Source: Pseudomonadota bacterium (GTDB taxonomy: Bacteria > Pseudomonadota > Gammaproteobacteria > Burkholderiales > Burkholderiaceae_E). From it: 36,407 nt of DNA. Each line of letters begins with the position of its first letter. Positions within the stretch are counted from its first letter, which is position 1. Positions 23,276 to 31,255 of this stretch are shown here, piece by piece. The translations under genes and the position numbers were made by a program. Where the stretch lies: contig CAUJHG010000030.1 in the NCBI GenBank assembly GCA_963204785.1, positions 1-36,407 on the forward strand, given 5' to 3'. The notes below the pieces were generated by a model that worked only from the letters and a program-made list of their open reading frames with translations, made no database searches and had not been told where the DNA came from.

Positions 23276-24379
23276 GTGATCGGCGTCTTCGATTCAGGGG
23301 TCGGCGGACTGTCGGTGCTGCGCGAGATCCGCCGCCAGCTTCCGGGGGAGCCGCTCCTCTACGTGGCCGACTCGGGCAATGCTCCCTATGGCGAGCGCTC
23401 GCCCGAGTTCATCGTTGCGCGGGCGACCGAAATCGTCCGCTTCCTGGTCGCGTCGGGCGCGCGGGCGGTGGTCATCGCCTGCAACACCGCCACCGTGGTG
23501 GCAGTGCAGGCGCTGCGCGACTGGTGTCCGGTGCCGATCGTTGCGATCGAGCCGGCGATCAAGCCGGCAGTGGCGCTCACCGGCACCGGGGTGATCGGCG
23601 TGCTGGCCACGCGACGCACCCTGGAGAGCGCGAGCGTGGCACGCCTGTGCGAACTGCACGGCCAGGCGGCGCGGATCCTGCTGCAGGCCTGTCCGGGGCT
23701 GGTCGAGCGGGTGGAGCGCGGCGAACTCGACACGCCGGGAACTCGTGAGCTGCTGCGCAGCTTCCTGCGCCCGCTGCTCGACGCCCGTGCGGATGTCCTG
23801 GTGCTCGGCTGCACCCATTACCCTTTCCTCGCGCCACTGATCCAGGAGCTGGCCGGGCCGGCGGTGTCGATCGTGGATCCTGCGGCCGCGGTGGCGCGGG
23901 AGCTGCGCCGACGCCTGGGCCTGGCGCTGCCCGATGCCAGCCTCGCCGACGCTGCGAACCCGGGCTTCGGTCCCGCGCAGGAGCGCTTCCTGTCCAGCGG
24001 CCCGCTGGCCTCGGCACGCGAAGTGATGTCCGCGCTCTGGGGTCGCGCGCTCGAGCCCGCTGCGCTGCCGGCACTCGGGCCGGATGCGCGCGGGCCGCAG
24101 CCCGCCGCGGCCGGGGCGGCGCAACCGCTGCCGAACCCGGAGCTGACCTGCCCGCTCTGCGCAGGCCCGAACGCCTGCGCGCCGGCAGCCAGCGGCAGCT
24201 TCGACACGCCGTGCTGGTGCACCGGGGTCGAGGTGGATCCGTGCGCACTGGAGCGCGTGCCCGCGCAGCAGCTGCGGCGCGCCTGTCTCTGCCCGCGCTG
24301 CGCCAGCGGCAGGCCGCCGGCTTCCGGGGAACCGGGCCTCACCAGCCCCACAGCAGGCGTCGCGCGACCCAGCCGCTGA
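23276..24379 (+). CDS. murI: Glutamate racemase with C-terminal Cys-rich CWC domain
   Basis: A 367-residue protein, about 100 longer than a typical MurI (about 265). The racemase core covers residues 1-262: IGVFDSGVGGLSVLREIRR at the start, D6-S7 of DSG, catalytic cysteines C69 (ACNTA) and C179 (GCTHYP), and VLATRRTLESASV. It interconverts L- and D-glutamate for peptidoglycan. A Pro/Ala-rich linker (about 262-288) then leads to a zinc-finger-like CWC domain: C292-x2-C295-x5-C301, C313-x-C315 in PCWC, then C337-x-C339-x2-C342. The whole is one continuous frame. The GTG at 23276 directly precedes IGVFDSGVGG, the classical MurI start. CWC domains usually occur as free-standing small proteins in this group. 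Confidence 0.92.
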   Translation: MIGVFDSGVGGLSVLREIRRQLPGEPLLYVADSGNAPYGERSPEFIVARATEIVRFLVASGARAVVIACNTATVVAVQALRDWCPVPIVAIEPAIKPAVALTGTGVIGVLATRRTLESASVARLCELHGQAARILLQACPGLVERVERGELDTPGTRELLRSFLRPLLDARADVLVLGCTHYPFLAPLIQELAGPAVSIVDPAAAVARELRRRLGLALPDASLADAANPGFGPAQERFLSSGPLASAREVMSALWGRALEPAALPALGPDARGPQPAAAGAAQPLPNPELTCPLCAGPNACAPAASGSFDTPCWCTGVEVDPCALERVPAQQLRRACLCPRCASGRPPASGEPGLTSPTAGVARPSR

Positions 24380-24791
24380 GGCCGCCGGGAGTGCGCACCC
24401 GCGCCCAGTCGCCGCGACGCTCGAGGGTGCGCAGCACCTCGCCATGGGAGACGCGACCGATCGCGCGATGCCGTACGCCGGGGCCGCTGCGCACCCTGGC
24501 CACCCGGGTCTTCACGACATGGTGCGGGGTCGATCCGGTCAGGGATCGATACACCCAGCCTTCGTCACCCTCGAAGTCGCGGACCCGATACCACTTGCCC
24601 TGTCGGCCGATCACCATCAGCGGATAGCCCCGGCCCAGAATCCAGAGCGCCGCCTGGCTCGTGCTTGGGCCGGCGCGCATGTTCACCTCCGGTCGATCGA
24701 TGCTGACCATCTGCGCCGCATGGGCGATCGCGGTCGGCAAGGCGAGGAGAAGGGCGATGAGAAGACTGTGGATGGGGCGTGCGCCGGTCAT
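24339..24791 (-). CDS. Secreted protein with two bacterial SH3 domains
   Basis: A 150-residue protein with a Sec signal peptide (PIHSLLIALLLALPTAIAHA) and two SH3-like repeats. The first, about residues 30-85, has NMRAGPSTSQAALWILGRGY and WYRVRDFEGDEGWVYRSL; the second, about 92-148, has ARVRSGPGVRHRAIGRV and WARVRTPGGLSGWVARRL. Bacterial SH3 domains bind peptidoglycan or metal ions, and the protein is likely periplasmic. Its gene converges on murI and overlaps the last 41 bases of that gene on the opposite strand, so the ends of both proteins share DNA. Its start at 24791 is the only one with a signal peptide. It has no membrane anchor or lipobox. Confidence 0.88.
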   Translation of the reverse strand: MTGARPIHSLLIALLLALPTAIAHAAQMVSIDRPEVNMRAGPSTSQAALWILGRGYPLMVIGRQGKWYRVRDFEGDEGWVYRSLTGSTPHHVVKTRVARVRSGPGVRHRAIGRVSHGEVLRTLERRGDWARVRTPGGLSGWVARRLLWGW

Positions 24792-25106
24792 GAGGGCGAT
24801 CCTTGGCTTGGCTGGGACAGCGCGCGAAAGTCGCGCCACTGCTCCGGGGGCGGGTGGTTCGCTCGGCGCCCGCAGCGCCGAAGGAGCGCGGGACGATGGC
24901 GCGTGCGCGCCCTTGCCGAGCGGATGAGAGCCCTGCCGCAGGCGCGGCTCGGCGCCGGACATGGGCTTGCCGATGCCCCGGCAGGACAGGGGGAATTCTA
25001 GACCGACGAGACCTGCAGCCCTCGCGAAGCGGGTATCGGGTGTATCGTTTCCGGGCGGTGAACCGGCGTGATCCTGCGCTGGCCGCGTCATCGGAGCGAG
25101 CCCCGC
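24792..25106. other. Intergenic region between divergent SH3 and nitronate monooxygenase genes
   Basis: Across 315 bases between the two divergent start codons I find no gene that I can support. The stretch is GC-rich, with several short arms such as GCGCCCGCAGCGCCG, but no strong palindrome or operator. It must contain at least two promoters; no convincing -35/-10 pair can be picked out by eye. Confidence 0.5.
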
Positions 25107-26144
25107 ATGAAGAGCATCCAGGAACTGTTCGGGATCGAGATCCCCATCGTGCAGGCGCCGATGGCGGGCGTGCAGGGCAGCGCGCTGGCAGTGGCGGTCT
25201 CGCAGGCCGGTGGCCTCGGTTCGCTGCCCTGCGCGCTGCTCGGCCAGGAGGCGATGCGCGCGGAGCTCGAGACGATCACGCAGGGCACGCGCCGCCCCTA
25301 CAACGTCAACTTCTTCTGCCATGTCCCGCCGCAGCCGGATCCCGCACGCGAGGCGGCGTGGCGGGCGGCGCTCGCGCCGTACTACGCCGAGTTCGGCATC
25401 GACCCTGCATCGATTCCGTCCGGGCCGGGACGCGAGCCTTTCTCGGAAGCGGCGCTCGAACTGCTCGAAGCCTGGCGCCCGCCGGTGGTCAGCTTTCATT
25501 TCGGACTGCCCGCTGCGGGGCTGGTTGCGCGCGTCAAGGCCTGGGGCGCCAAGGTGCTGTCCACGGCGACCACGGTCGAGGAGGCGTGCTGGCTCGAGGC
25601 CAACGGCGCCGATGCGATCATCGCGCAGGGGCTGGAGGCAGGCGGCCATCGCGGCAACTTTCTCTCGGACGACCAGAGCCGGCAGATGGGCACTCTCGCG
25701 CTCGTGCCACAGGTGGTGCGCGCGGTGCGCGTGCCGGTGATCGCAGCCGGCGGGATTGCCGATGCGCAGGGGGTGGCCGCCGCGCTCGCGCTCGGGGCGG
25801 CAGGGGTGCAGGTCGGCACTGCCTGGCTGCTCTGCCCGGAAGCGACCACCAGCGCGCTGCACCGCGTGGCGCTGGCCAGCGAGGCGGCCCGGCACACGGT
25901 GGTGACCAACCTGTTCACCGGGCGCCCGGCGCGCGGCATCGTCAACCGGGTGATTCGCGAACTCGGACCGATCAGCCCGTCGGCGCCTGCCTTCCCGCTC
26001 GCGACGTCCGCGATGCTGCCCTTGCGGGCGGCTGCGGAGGCGCGCGGCAGCGGCGACTTCTCCTCGCTGTGGTCGGGGCAGAATGCCACCGGCTGCCGGG
26101 CGATCGGTGCTGCCGCGCTGCTGCGGGAACTCGCCGGCGGCTGA
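25107..26144 (+). CDS. Nitronate monooxygenase-like flavoprotein
   Basis: A 345-residue TIM-barrel FMN enzyme of the 2-nitropropane dioxygenase/nitronate monooxygenase family. The N-terminal strand is IPIVQAPMAG. The central segment is SFHFGLPAAGLVARVKAWG with LSTATTVEEA, and the family signature QGLEAGGHRGNF is intact, followed by VPVIAAGGIADAQGVAAALA and GVQVGTAWLLCPE for the FMN phosphate site. It would oxidise alkyl nitronates, although many family members act as NAD(P)H reductases or are uncharacterised. The ATG at 25107 begins just before the first strand. It stands alone on its strand upstream; the small basic protein at 26303 follows after 158 bases. Confidence 0.9.
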   Translation: MKSIQELFGIEIPIVQAPMAGVQGSALAVAVSQAGGLGSLPCALLGQEAMRAELETITQGTRRPYNVNFFCHVPPQPDPAREAAWRAALAPYYAEFGIDPASIPSGPGREPFSEAALELLEAWRPPVVSFHFGLPAAGLVARVKAWGAKVLSTATTVEEACWLEANGADAIIAQGLEAGGHRGNFLSDDQSRQMGTLALVPQVVRAVRVPVIAAGGIADAQGVAAALALGAAGVQVGTAWLLCPEATTSALHRVALASEAARHTVVTNLFTGRPARGIVNRVIRELGPISPSAPAFPLATSAMLPLRAAAEARGSGDFSSLWSGQNATGCRAIGAAALLRELAGG

Positions 26145-26302
26145 ACGGAGTCCGGCCAGGGAGCGGGCGGACGGCGTCCCTTCGATGCCGGGCCGGGGGC
26201 ATGGTCGATAATGGGCGGATGTCCGTCGGCAGCGCCTGCCGGCCGATCGGGTGCGCCGACTGGCGCCCCGTCACTGCAGCATCCCTTTGGGAGGATCGGA
26301 AC

Positions 26303-26536
26303 TTGGCCACGAACTTCGCGTATCGCAAGCGGCAGCTCGAGCTGGAGAAGAAGCGCAAGAAGGAGGAAAAGCTCAAGCGTCGGCAGGAGCGGGGCGCGGG
26401 CGCTGCCGGCGACGAGCTCGATGCGCCGCATGCAACCGATCCGGCGGACGATGCGGCCGTGGCGCTCCAGGATGCTCCTGCGGGCGAAGGGGCAGGCTCC
26501 GAAGAGGACGCCGCGTCCGACACGGCGGGTCGCTGA
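26303..26536 (+). CDS. Small Lys/Arg-rich conserved-type protein (TTG start)
   Basis: A 77-residue protein beginning with TTG at 26303, 7 bases after a strong GGAGGA. The first 32 residues are a highly charged helix, NFAYRKRQLELEKKRKKEEK followed by LKRRQERG, with a heptad-like pattern that suggests a coiled coil or RNA-binding helix. The rest is an acidic, Ala-rich, probably disordered tail (DELDAPHATDPADDAA). Small proteins with a start like MATNFAYRKRQ are common in betaproteobacteria and have no known role. An in-frame ATG at 26219 would add 28 residues but has no site of its own. It lies 21 bases upstream of arfB, same strand. Confidence 0.7.
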   Translation: MATNFAYRKRQLELEKKRKKEEKLKRRQERGAGAAGDELDAPHATDPADDAAVALQDAPAGEGAGSEEDAASDTAGR

Positions 26537-26557
26537 CCGCGGCGGCTCGGGCGCACC

Positions 26558-26971
26558 GTGTCCACGAGGTCCGCCGCGGCCGATCTGCGGGAGGAGGAGA
26601 TCGAGTTCACTGCGATCCGGGCGGGAGGGCCTGGTGGCCAGAACATCAACAAGGTCTCCAACGCAGTCCAGCTGCGCTTCGACATCCGTGCGTCCTCGCT
26701 GCCCGACGCACTGAAGGCCAGGCTGCTCGAAGCCTCTGACCAGCGCATCAGCAGCGACGGCGTGGTGGTGATCAAGGCACAGCGCTTCCGCAGTCTCGAG
26801 AAGAACCGCGAGGATGCGATCGCACGCCTGCGCGCGCTCATCGCTGCCGCTGCCCATGTCGCACCCGAGCGGCGGGCGACCCGGCCCACGCGCAGCTCGC
26901 AGCTGCGGCGTGTCGACGACAAGGTCCGCCGCGGCCAGGTGAAGGCGCTGCGCGGGCGGATCACCGGATGA
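26558..26971 (+). CDS. arfB: Alternative ribosome-rescue factor B (peptidyl-tRNA hydrolase ArfB)
   Basis: A 137-residue ArfB (YaeJ) protein. It enters the A site of ribosomes stalled without a stop codon and hydrolyses the peptidyl-tRNA. The catalytic GGQ is at 26-28 within RAGGPGGQNINKVSNAVQL. The C-terminal half is a basic helical tail (about 100-137, ending DDKVRRGQVKALRGRITG), which in ArfB plugs the empty mRNA channel. Length fits the family (about 140). It starts with GTG at 26558. Its stop overlaps the ATG of the following flavoprotein gene (26968), so the two are probably co-translated. Confidence 0.94.
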   Translation: MSTRSAAADLREEEIEFTAIRAGGPGGQNINKVSNAVQLRFDIRASSLPDALKARLLEASDQRISSDGVVVIKAQRFRSLEKNREDAIARLRALIAAAAHVAPERRATRPTRSSQLRRVDDKVRRGQVKALRGRITG

Positions 26972-28287
26972 ACCTGGAGGACGGCAGCCGCAGTGCGTCA
27001 GGCAGGCAGGCTCCGGCGCACGCAAGGGTCGCGGTGGTGGGTGGCGGCCCGGCCGGGCTGATGGCCGCCGAGGCGCTGCAGGCCGCCGGGGCTGAGGTGG
27101 ACCTCTACGACGCGATGCCTTCGGTCGGGCGCAAGTTCCTGCTCGCCGGCAGGGGCGGGCTGAACCTCACGCACACCGAGCCGCAAGCGCCCTTCCTGGA
27201 TCGCTACGGCGATGCTCGCGCGTCGCTGCAGCCGCTGATCGACGGGTTCGGGCCGGCGGCGCTGGTCGACTGGGTGCATCGGCTCGGGGTCGACACCTTC
27301 GTCGGCAGCTCCGGCCGGGTCTTCCCGGAGGGGATGAAGGCCGCGCCCCTGCTGCGCGCCTGGTTGCACCGGCTGCGGGCCTCGGGCGTGCGCTTCCACA
27401 TGCGCCATCGCTGGCGCGGCTGGCGCGGGCAGTCGCTGATGTTCGAGACGGCCGACGGTCAGGTGGAGGTGCGCGCCGATGCGACGGTGCTCGCCCTCGG
27501 CGGTGCGAGCTGGTCGCGACTCGGTTCCGATGGGCGCTGGGCCGCGCTGCTGGAGGCGCGCGGCGTTCCCGTCGTGCCCCTGCGGCCGTCGAACTGCGGC
27601 TTCGAGGCCGGCTGGAGCGCCCACTTCGCACAGCGCTTCGCAGGCCATCCGCTGAAGTCGGTGGAAATCGGCTTCGAGCACGCGGGCCGCGAGCATCGCC
27701 GGCGCGGCGAGTTCGTGGTGGCCGACTATGGCATCGAGGGGAGCCTGGTGTACGCGTTCTCCTCGATGCTGCGCGACGCGATCGCCGAGCGCGGCGAGGC
27801 GATCCTGCGGATCGATCTCGCGCCGGATCGCCGCGAGGCGCGCCTTGCCGAAGCGCTCGCGCGTCCGCGCGGAGGGCGATCGCTGTCCAACCATCTGCGC
27901 GTGGCCGCCGGCCTTCAGGGGGTGAAGGCGGCGCTGCTGCGCGAAGTCCTGGGCGCGGCGCTGCCGGTCGACGATGCCCCGCGGCTGGCGGCGGCGATCA
28001 AGCGCCTGCCGCTGCGCCTGCTGGCAGCGCGCCCGATCGACGAGGCGATCAGCAGCGCCGGCGGAGTGCGCTTCGACGTGCTCGACGAGCACCTGATGCT
28101 CGTGGACCTGCCGGGAGTCTTCTGCGCAGGCGAGATGCTCGACTGGGAAGCCCCCACCGGCGGCTACCTGCTCACTGCCTGCTTTGCCACCGGCCTGGCT
28201 GCCGGGCGCGGCGCGGCGAGATGGCTCGCGCGCGAGCGCGGGCAGCCGATGATCAACCCCACGGGCGGCAACGCCCTCCAACGATGA
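26968..28287 (+). CDS. TIGR03862/HI0933-like FAD-dependent oxidoreductase
   Basis: A 439-residue flavoprotein of the HI0933-like group (TIGR03862). The FAD-binding Rossmann motif is VAVVGGGPAGLMAAEALQAA (about 20-39), followed by the family signature GRKFLLAGRGGLNLTHTEP. Later segments are GSSGRVFPEGMKAAPLLRAW, VLALGGASWSRLGSDGRW and, near the C-terminus, GVFCAGEMLDWEAPTGGYLL with GRGAARWLA. The substrate of this family is unknown. The ATG overlaps the arfB stop by ATGA; the first 18 residues are low-complexity and may not be conserved. It runs together with arfB and the NTF2-like gene, 11 bases downstream. Confidence 0.9.
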   Translation: MNLEDGSRSASGRQAPAHARVAVVGGGPAGLMAAEALQAAGAEVDLYDAMPSVGRKFLLAGRGGLNLTHTEPQAPFLDRYGDARASLQPLIDGFGPAALVDWVHRLGVDTFVGSSGRVFPEGMKAAPLLRAWLHRLRASGVRFHMRHRWRGWRGQSLMFETADGQVEVRADATVLALGGASWSRLGSDGRWAALLEARGVPVVPLRPSNCGFEAGWSAHFAQRFAGHPLKSVEIGFEHAGREHRRRGEFVVADYGIEGSLVYAFSSMLRDAIAERGEAILRIDLAPDRREARLAEALARPRGGRSLSNHLRVAAGLQGVKAALLREVLGAALPVDDAPRLAAAIKRLPLRLLAARPIDEAISSAGGVRFDVLDEHLMLVDLPGVFCAGEMLDWEAPTGGYLLTACFATGLAAGRGAARWLARERGQPMINPTGGNALQR

Positions 28288-28298
28288 GGAGACCCGAG

Positions 28299-28703
28299 AT
28301 GGGCGAAACGACCGGCAGCCGGCTGATCCAGGAGTGGCACAGGCTGGTGCGCGAACGCGACCTGCCCGCGATGCACGCGGTGCTCGACGACGATGTGGTG
28401 TTCCACTCGCCGGTGGTGCACACGCCGCAGAAGGGCAAGGCGATCACCGCGAAGTACCTGTCGGCGGCGCTGGAGGTGCTCAACAACGACAGCTTCACCT
28501 ACCTGCGCGAGATCGTCGGGGAGCGCGACGCGATGCTCGAGTTCTCGACGCTCATCGACGGCATCCAGGTCAACGGCGTCGACATCATCCGCTGGAACGA
28601 TGCGGGACGCATCGTCGACTTCAAGGTGATGGTCAGGCCGCTCAAGGCGATCGACGCGGTGCACCGCCAGATGGCCGCGATGCTGCAGAAGCTCGCGGGC
28701 TGA
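28299..28703 (+). CDS. NTF2-like (SnoaL-type) small protein
   Basis: A 134-residue protein with a SnoaL/NTF2-like fold. It has an N-terminal helix (RLIQEWHRLVRERDLPAMHA), the family segment VLDDDVVFHSPVVHTPQKGK, strands FTYLREIVGERDAMLEFSTLI and a final helix. The D and H residues in the cavity region (DDDVVFHSP) could be catalytic or binding residues. Members are isomerases, hydrolases or dimerisation modules, so the role is open. The ATG at 28299 follows GAGGAGA. Earlier in-frame starts at 28221 would overlap the flavoprotein and add low-complexity sequence. It probably belongs to the arfB operon. Confidence 0.8.
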   Translation: MGETTGSRLIQEWHRLVRERDLPAMHAVLDDDVVFHSPVVHTPQKGKAITAKYLSAALEVLNNDSFTYLREIVGERDAMLEFSTLIDGIQVNGVDIIRWNDAGRIVDFKVMVRPLKAIDAVHRQMAAMLQKLAG

Positions 28704-28741
28704 GCCGCGCAAGGGCGATGCATTCGCAGGGGAGCGCCGTC

Positions 28742-29488
28742 ATGGAAACCGGATCGGCGCACTGGCCTTACCGCGCCCGGATCGCCCATCGCGGCGCGGG
28801 CCTGCTCGCGCCCGAGAACACGCTCGCAGCGCTGCGCCTGGGTGCCTCGCTCGGCTACCGGATGTTCGAGTTCGATGCGCGGCTCGCCGGCGACGGCACG
28901 GTGGTGCTGCTCCACGACGACACGCTCGAGCGCACCACCGACGGCCGCGGCCGTGTCGCCGCGTGCTCGCTGGGCGACCTGGCCCGGCTCGACGCCGGCA
29001 GCTGGCACGGCGCCGCCTATGCCGGCGAGGGGGTGCCCACCTTTGCGCGGGTCGCGCGCTGGCTGCTGGCGAACGGCCTGCAGGCCAACGTCGAGATCAA
29101 GCCCTGTCCCGGGCGCGAGCGCGAGACCGGTGCCGCAGTGGCGCTCGAGGCCCGCTGCCTGTGGCCGCGCGGGCAGACTGCTCCGCTGCTGTCGTCGTTT
29201 TCCGCCCAGGCCCTGGAGGGCGCGCGCGCTGCCGCTCCAGAACTGCCGCGTGCCCTGCTCGTGGAAAGCCTGCCACCGGACTGGCGGCAGCGATGCGCGA
29301 GCCTTGGCTGCGTTGCGCTGGTCGCCTGGCACGAGGCGCTCGACGAGGCCGCGATCGGTCGTGCGCACGCGACCGGACTGCGCGTGCTCGCCTACACGGT
29401 CGATGCGCCGGCGCGCGTGCGCGAACTGGACTCCTGGGGGATCGACGGACTGATCACCGACGCAGTGGACCGGATCGCTCCGGACTGA
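28742..29488 (+). CDS. ugpQ: Cytoplasmic glycerophosphodiester phosphodiesterase
   Basis: A 248-residue GDPD that hydrolyses glycerophosphodiesters to sn-glycerol 3-phosphate and an alcohol. The TIM-barrel active site is visible: H16-R17-G18 in IAHRGAG, APENTLAAL with E25, E43-x-D45 in FEFDARLAG as metal ligands, and H58 in LLHDDTLERTTDG. The C-terminal strand DGLITDAVDRI is also standard. There is no signal peptide, so it is UgpQ-like and intracellular rather than GlpQ-like. The ATG at 28742 follows AGGGGAG; MHSQGSAV at 28718 is a weaker alternative. It converges with glycerol kinase, 10 bases apart, and both make glycerol 3-phosphate. Confidence 0.92.
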   Translation: METGSAHWPYRARIAHRGAGLLAPENTLAALRLGASLGYRMFEFDARLAGDGTVVLLHDDTLERTTDGRGRVAACSLGDLARLDAGSWHGAAYAGEGVPTFARVARWLLANGLQANVEIKPCPGRERETGAAVALEARCLWPRGQTAPLLSSFSAQALEGARAAAPELPRALLVESLPPDWRQRCASLGCVALVAWHEALDEAAIGRAHATGLRVLAYTVDAPARVRELDSWGIDGLITDAVDRIAPD

Positions 29489-29498
29489 TCCCCGGCGC

Positions 29499-31016
29499 TC
29501 AGGCGGATGCCGCGTCCTCGTCGGCCCAGCGCGTCGCACGCTGCACCGCCTGTCGCCAGCGATGCTGCAGCTCCGCGGCCCGTCCCGCGTCCATCGAGGG
29601 CTCGAACACGCGCTCGGCGCGCCAGTTTCCCGCAAGCTCCTCGGCCGAGCCCCAGAACCCCACTGCCAGTCCGGCAAGGCCGGCCGCTCCCAGCGCAGTG
29701 GTTTCGGTGACTTCGGGGCGCACCACGGGGACGCGCAGCAGATCCGCCTGGAACTGCATCAGGAGATCGTTCGCGGTGGCGCCGCCATCGACCCGCAGTT
29801 CGACCAGCGGCTGCCCGCCGTCCTTCTGCATCGCCTCGAGCACGTCGGCGCTCTGGAAGGCGATCGACTCCAGGGCTGCGCGGGCGATGTGGGCCCGGGT
29901 CGATCCGCGCGTGAGGCCGACGATCGTTCCACGCGCGTGCGCATCCCAGTGGGGCGCGCCCAGTCCGGCGAAGGCGGGAACGAAGAAGACATCGGCGGTG
30001 TCCGGCACGCTGGCGGCCAGGGCTTCGACGTCGGCGGAGCGTTCGATGAGTCCGAGGCCATCGCGCAGCCACTGCACCGCCGCACCGGCGACGAACACGC
30101 TGCCCTCGAGCGCGTAGCGCATCCTCGCATCGCCACCGATCGGCACGCCGCGCCAGGCGACCGTGGTGAGCAGGCGGTGCTTCGAGTGCAGCGGCCCGCT
30201 GCCGGTGTTCATCAGCAGGAAGCAGCCGGTGCCGTAGGTGTTCTTGGCCATTCCGGGCCGCAGGCAGCCTTGTCCGAAGAGGGCGGCCTGCTGGTCGCCG
30301 GCAATGCCGGCAAGCGGCACCAGCGCATCGCCGATCGGCACCTCGGCAAGCACGCCGCTGGAGTCGCGGATCGCGGGCAGGCAGGAGCGCGGGATCTCGA
30401 GCATGGCGAGCATCGTGTCGTCCCAGTCGCCGGTCTGGAGGTTCGCGAGCATGGTCCGGTTGGCGTTGGAGACGTCGGTGACGTGTACTGCGCCGTCGCT
30501 CAGCTTCCAGGCCAGCCAACTGTCGATCGTCCCGAAGGCCAGTTCGCCGGCCTGCGCGCGGGCGCGGGCGCCGGGCAGGTGATCGAGCAGCCAGGCGAGC
30601 TTGGTGCCGGAGAAGTAGGGGTCCAGCAGCAGACCGGTGCGGCGCGCGACCTCGTCCTCGCGACCCTCGGCCCTGAGCCGCTCGCACAGCGGCGCAGTGC
30701 GGCGGTCCTGCCAGACGATCGCGCGGCCGAGCGGCTCGCCGGTGGCGCGATCCCAGATCAGCGTGGTCTCGCGCTGGTTCGTGATCCCGACCGCGGCGAG
30801 CTCGGAGGGCCTGGCGCGCGCGCGAGCGAGCACCTCGTAGATCGTCGCCTGCTGGGTGGCCCAGATCTCGCCGGCGTCGTGCTCGACCCATCCGGGCTGC
30901 GGGAAGTGCTGGGTGAATTCGCGCTGCGCGACCGCGACCGGACTGCCCCGGTGATCGAAGAGGATCGCGCGCGAACTTGTGGTGCCCTGGTCGATGGCGA
31001 GAACGTAGCGGGACAT
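29499..31016 (-). CDS. glpK: Glycerol kinase
   Basis: A 505-residue FGGY-family kinase that phosphorylates glycerol to sn-glycerol 3-phosphate with ATP. The N-terminal phosphate loop is [16 protein letters not shown], the glycerol-binding segment includes [17 protein letters not shown] and [16 protein letters not shown], and the second signature [21 protein letters not shown] with [18 protein letters not shown] is present. Length is that of bacterial GlpK (about 500). No glpF or glpD is nearby. It reads in the same direction as imuB, 239 bases downstream of that stop, so it is likely to have its own promoter. The start MSRYVLAID at 31016 is the classical one. Confidence 0.96.
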   Translation of the reverse strand: MSRYVLAIDQGTTSSRAILFDHRGSPVAVAQREFTQHFPQPGWVEHDAGEIWATQQATIYEVLARARARPSELAAVGITNQRETTLIWDRATGEPLGRAIVWQDRRTAPLCERLRAEGREDEVARRTGLLLDPYFSGTKLAWLLDHLPGARARAQAGELAFGTIDSWLAWKLSDGAVHVTDVSNANRTMLANLQTGDWDDTMLAMLEIPRSCLPAIRDSSGVLAEVPIGDALVPLAGIAGDQQAALFGQGCLRPGMAKNTYGTGCFLLMNTGSGPLHSKHRLLTTVAWRGVPIGGDARMRYALEGSVFVAGAAVQWLRDGLGLIERSADVEALAASVPDTADVFFVPAFAGLGAPHWDAHARGTIVGLTRGSTRAHIARAALESIAFQSADVLEAMQKDGGQPLVELRVDGGATANDLLMQFQADLLRVPVVRPEVTETTALGAAGLAGLAVGFWGSAEELAGNWRAERVFEPSMDAGRAAELQHRWRQAVQRATRWADEDAASA

Positions 31017-31192
31017 CGTGGCGGCCCGATGGCGGGATGGAGCAGGGGGTGGTTTGCGCATGCACCAGACCGGTGCCTGGCGCAGGACCATCCTGCCATT
31101 AGACCAGCAAACCGCAGCCTGTTCGAGCAAGCGCGATGGCTTTGGGGCAGAAGGAACTGGAGGCGCTTCGGAGAATGCCGCGGGGCCGCGGG

Positions 31193-31224
31193 GCTGCGGT
31201 GCTGCGGTGCTGCGGTGCTGCGGC
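31193..31224. repeat. Tandem octamer GCTGCGGT x4
   Basis: Four successive copies of the octamer GCTGCGGT stand at 31193-31200, 31201-31208, 31209-31216 and 31217-31224; the last ends in C instead of T. Just before, CCGCGGGG is repeated twice (31179-31194). The array lies in the 239-base gap upstream of glpK. It could vary in copy number by slippage. No other short tandem repeat is obvious nearby. Confidence 0.85.
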
Positions 31225-31250
31225 GCCATGCGCGCCCGCATATGGGGCGC
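31223..31250 (-). terminator. Imperfect hairpin after imuB, possible terminator
   Basis: GCGCC (31223-31227) and ATGCG (31228-31232) pair with CGCAT (31237-31241) and GGCGC (31246-31250) around a four-base loop, with a small bulge. It sits just past the imuB stop on the minus strand and could end that transcript before glpK. No T-run follows, so the call is tentative. Confidence 0.35.
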
Positions 31251-31255
31251 AGGGG

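Noticed and set aside
31193..31224. A CRISPR-like array
   Set aside because: The units are eight bases long and contiguous with no spacers.
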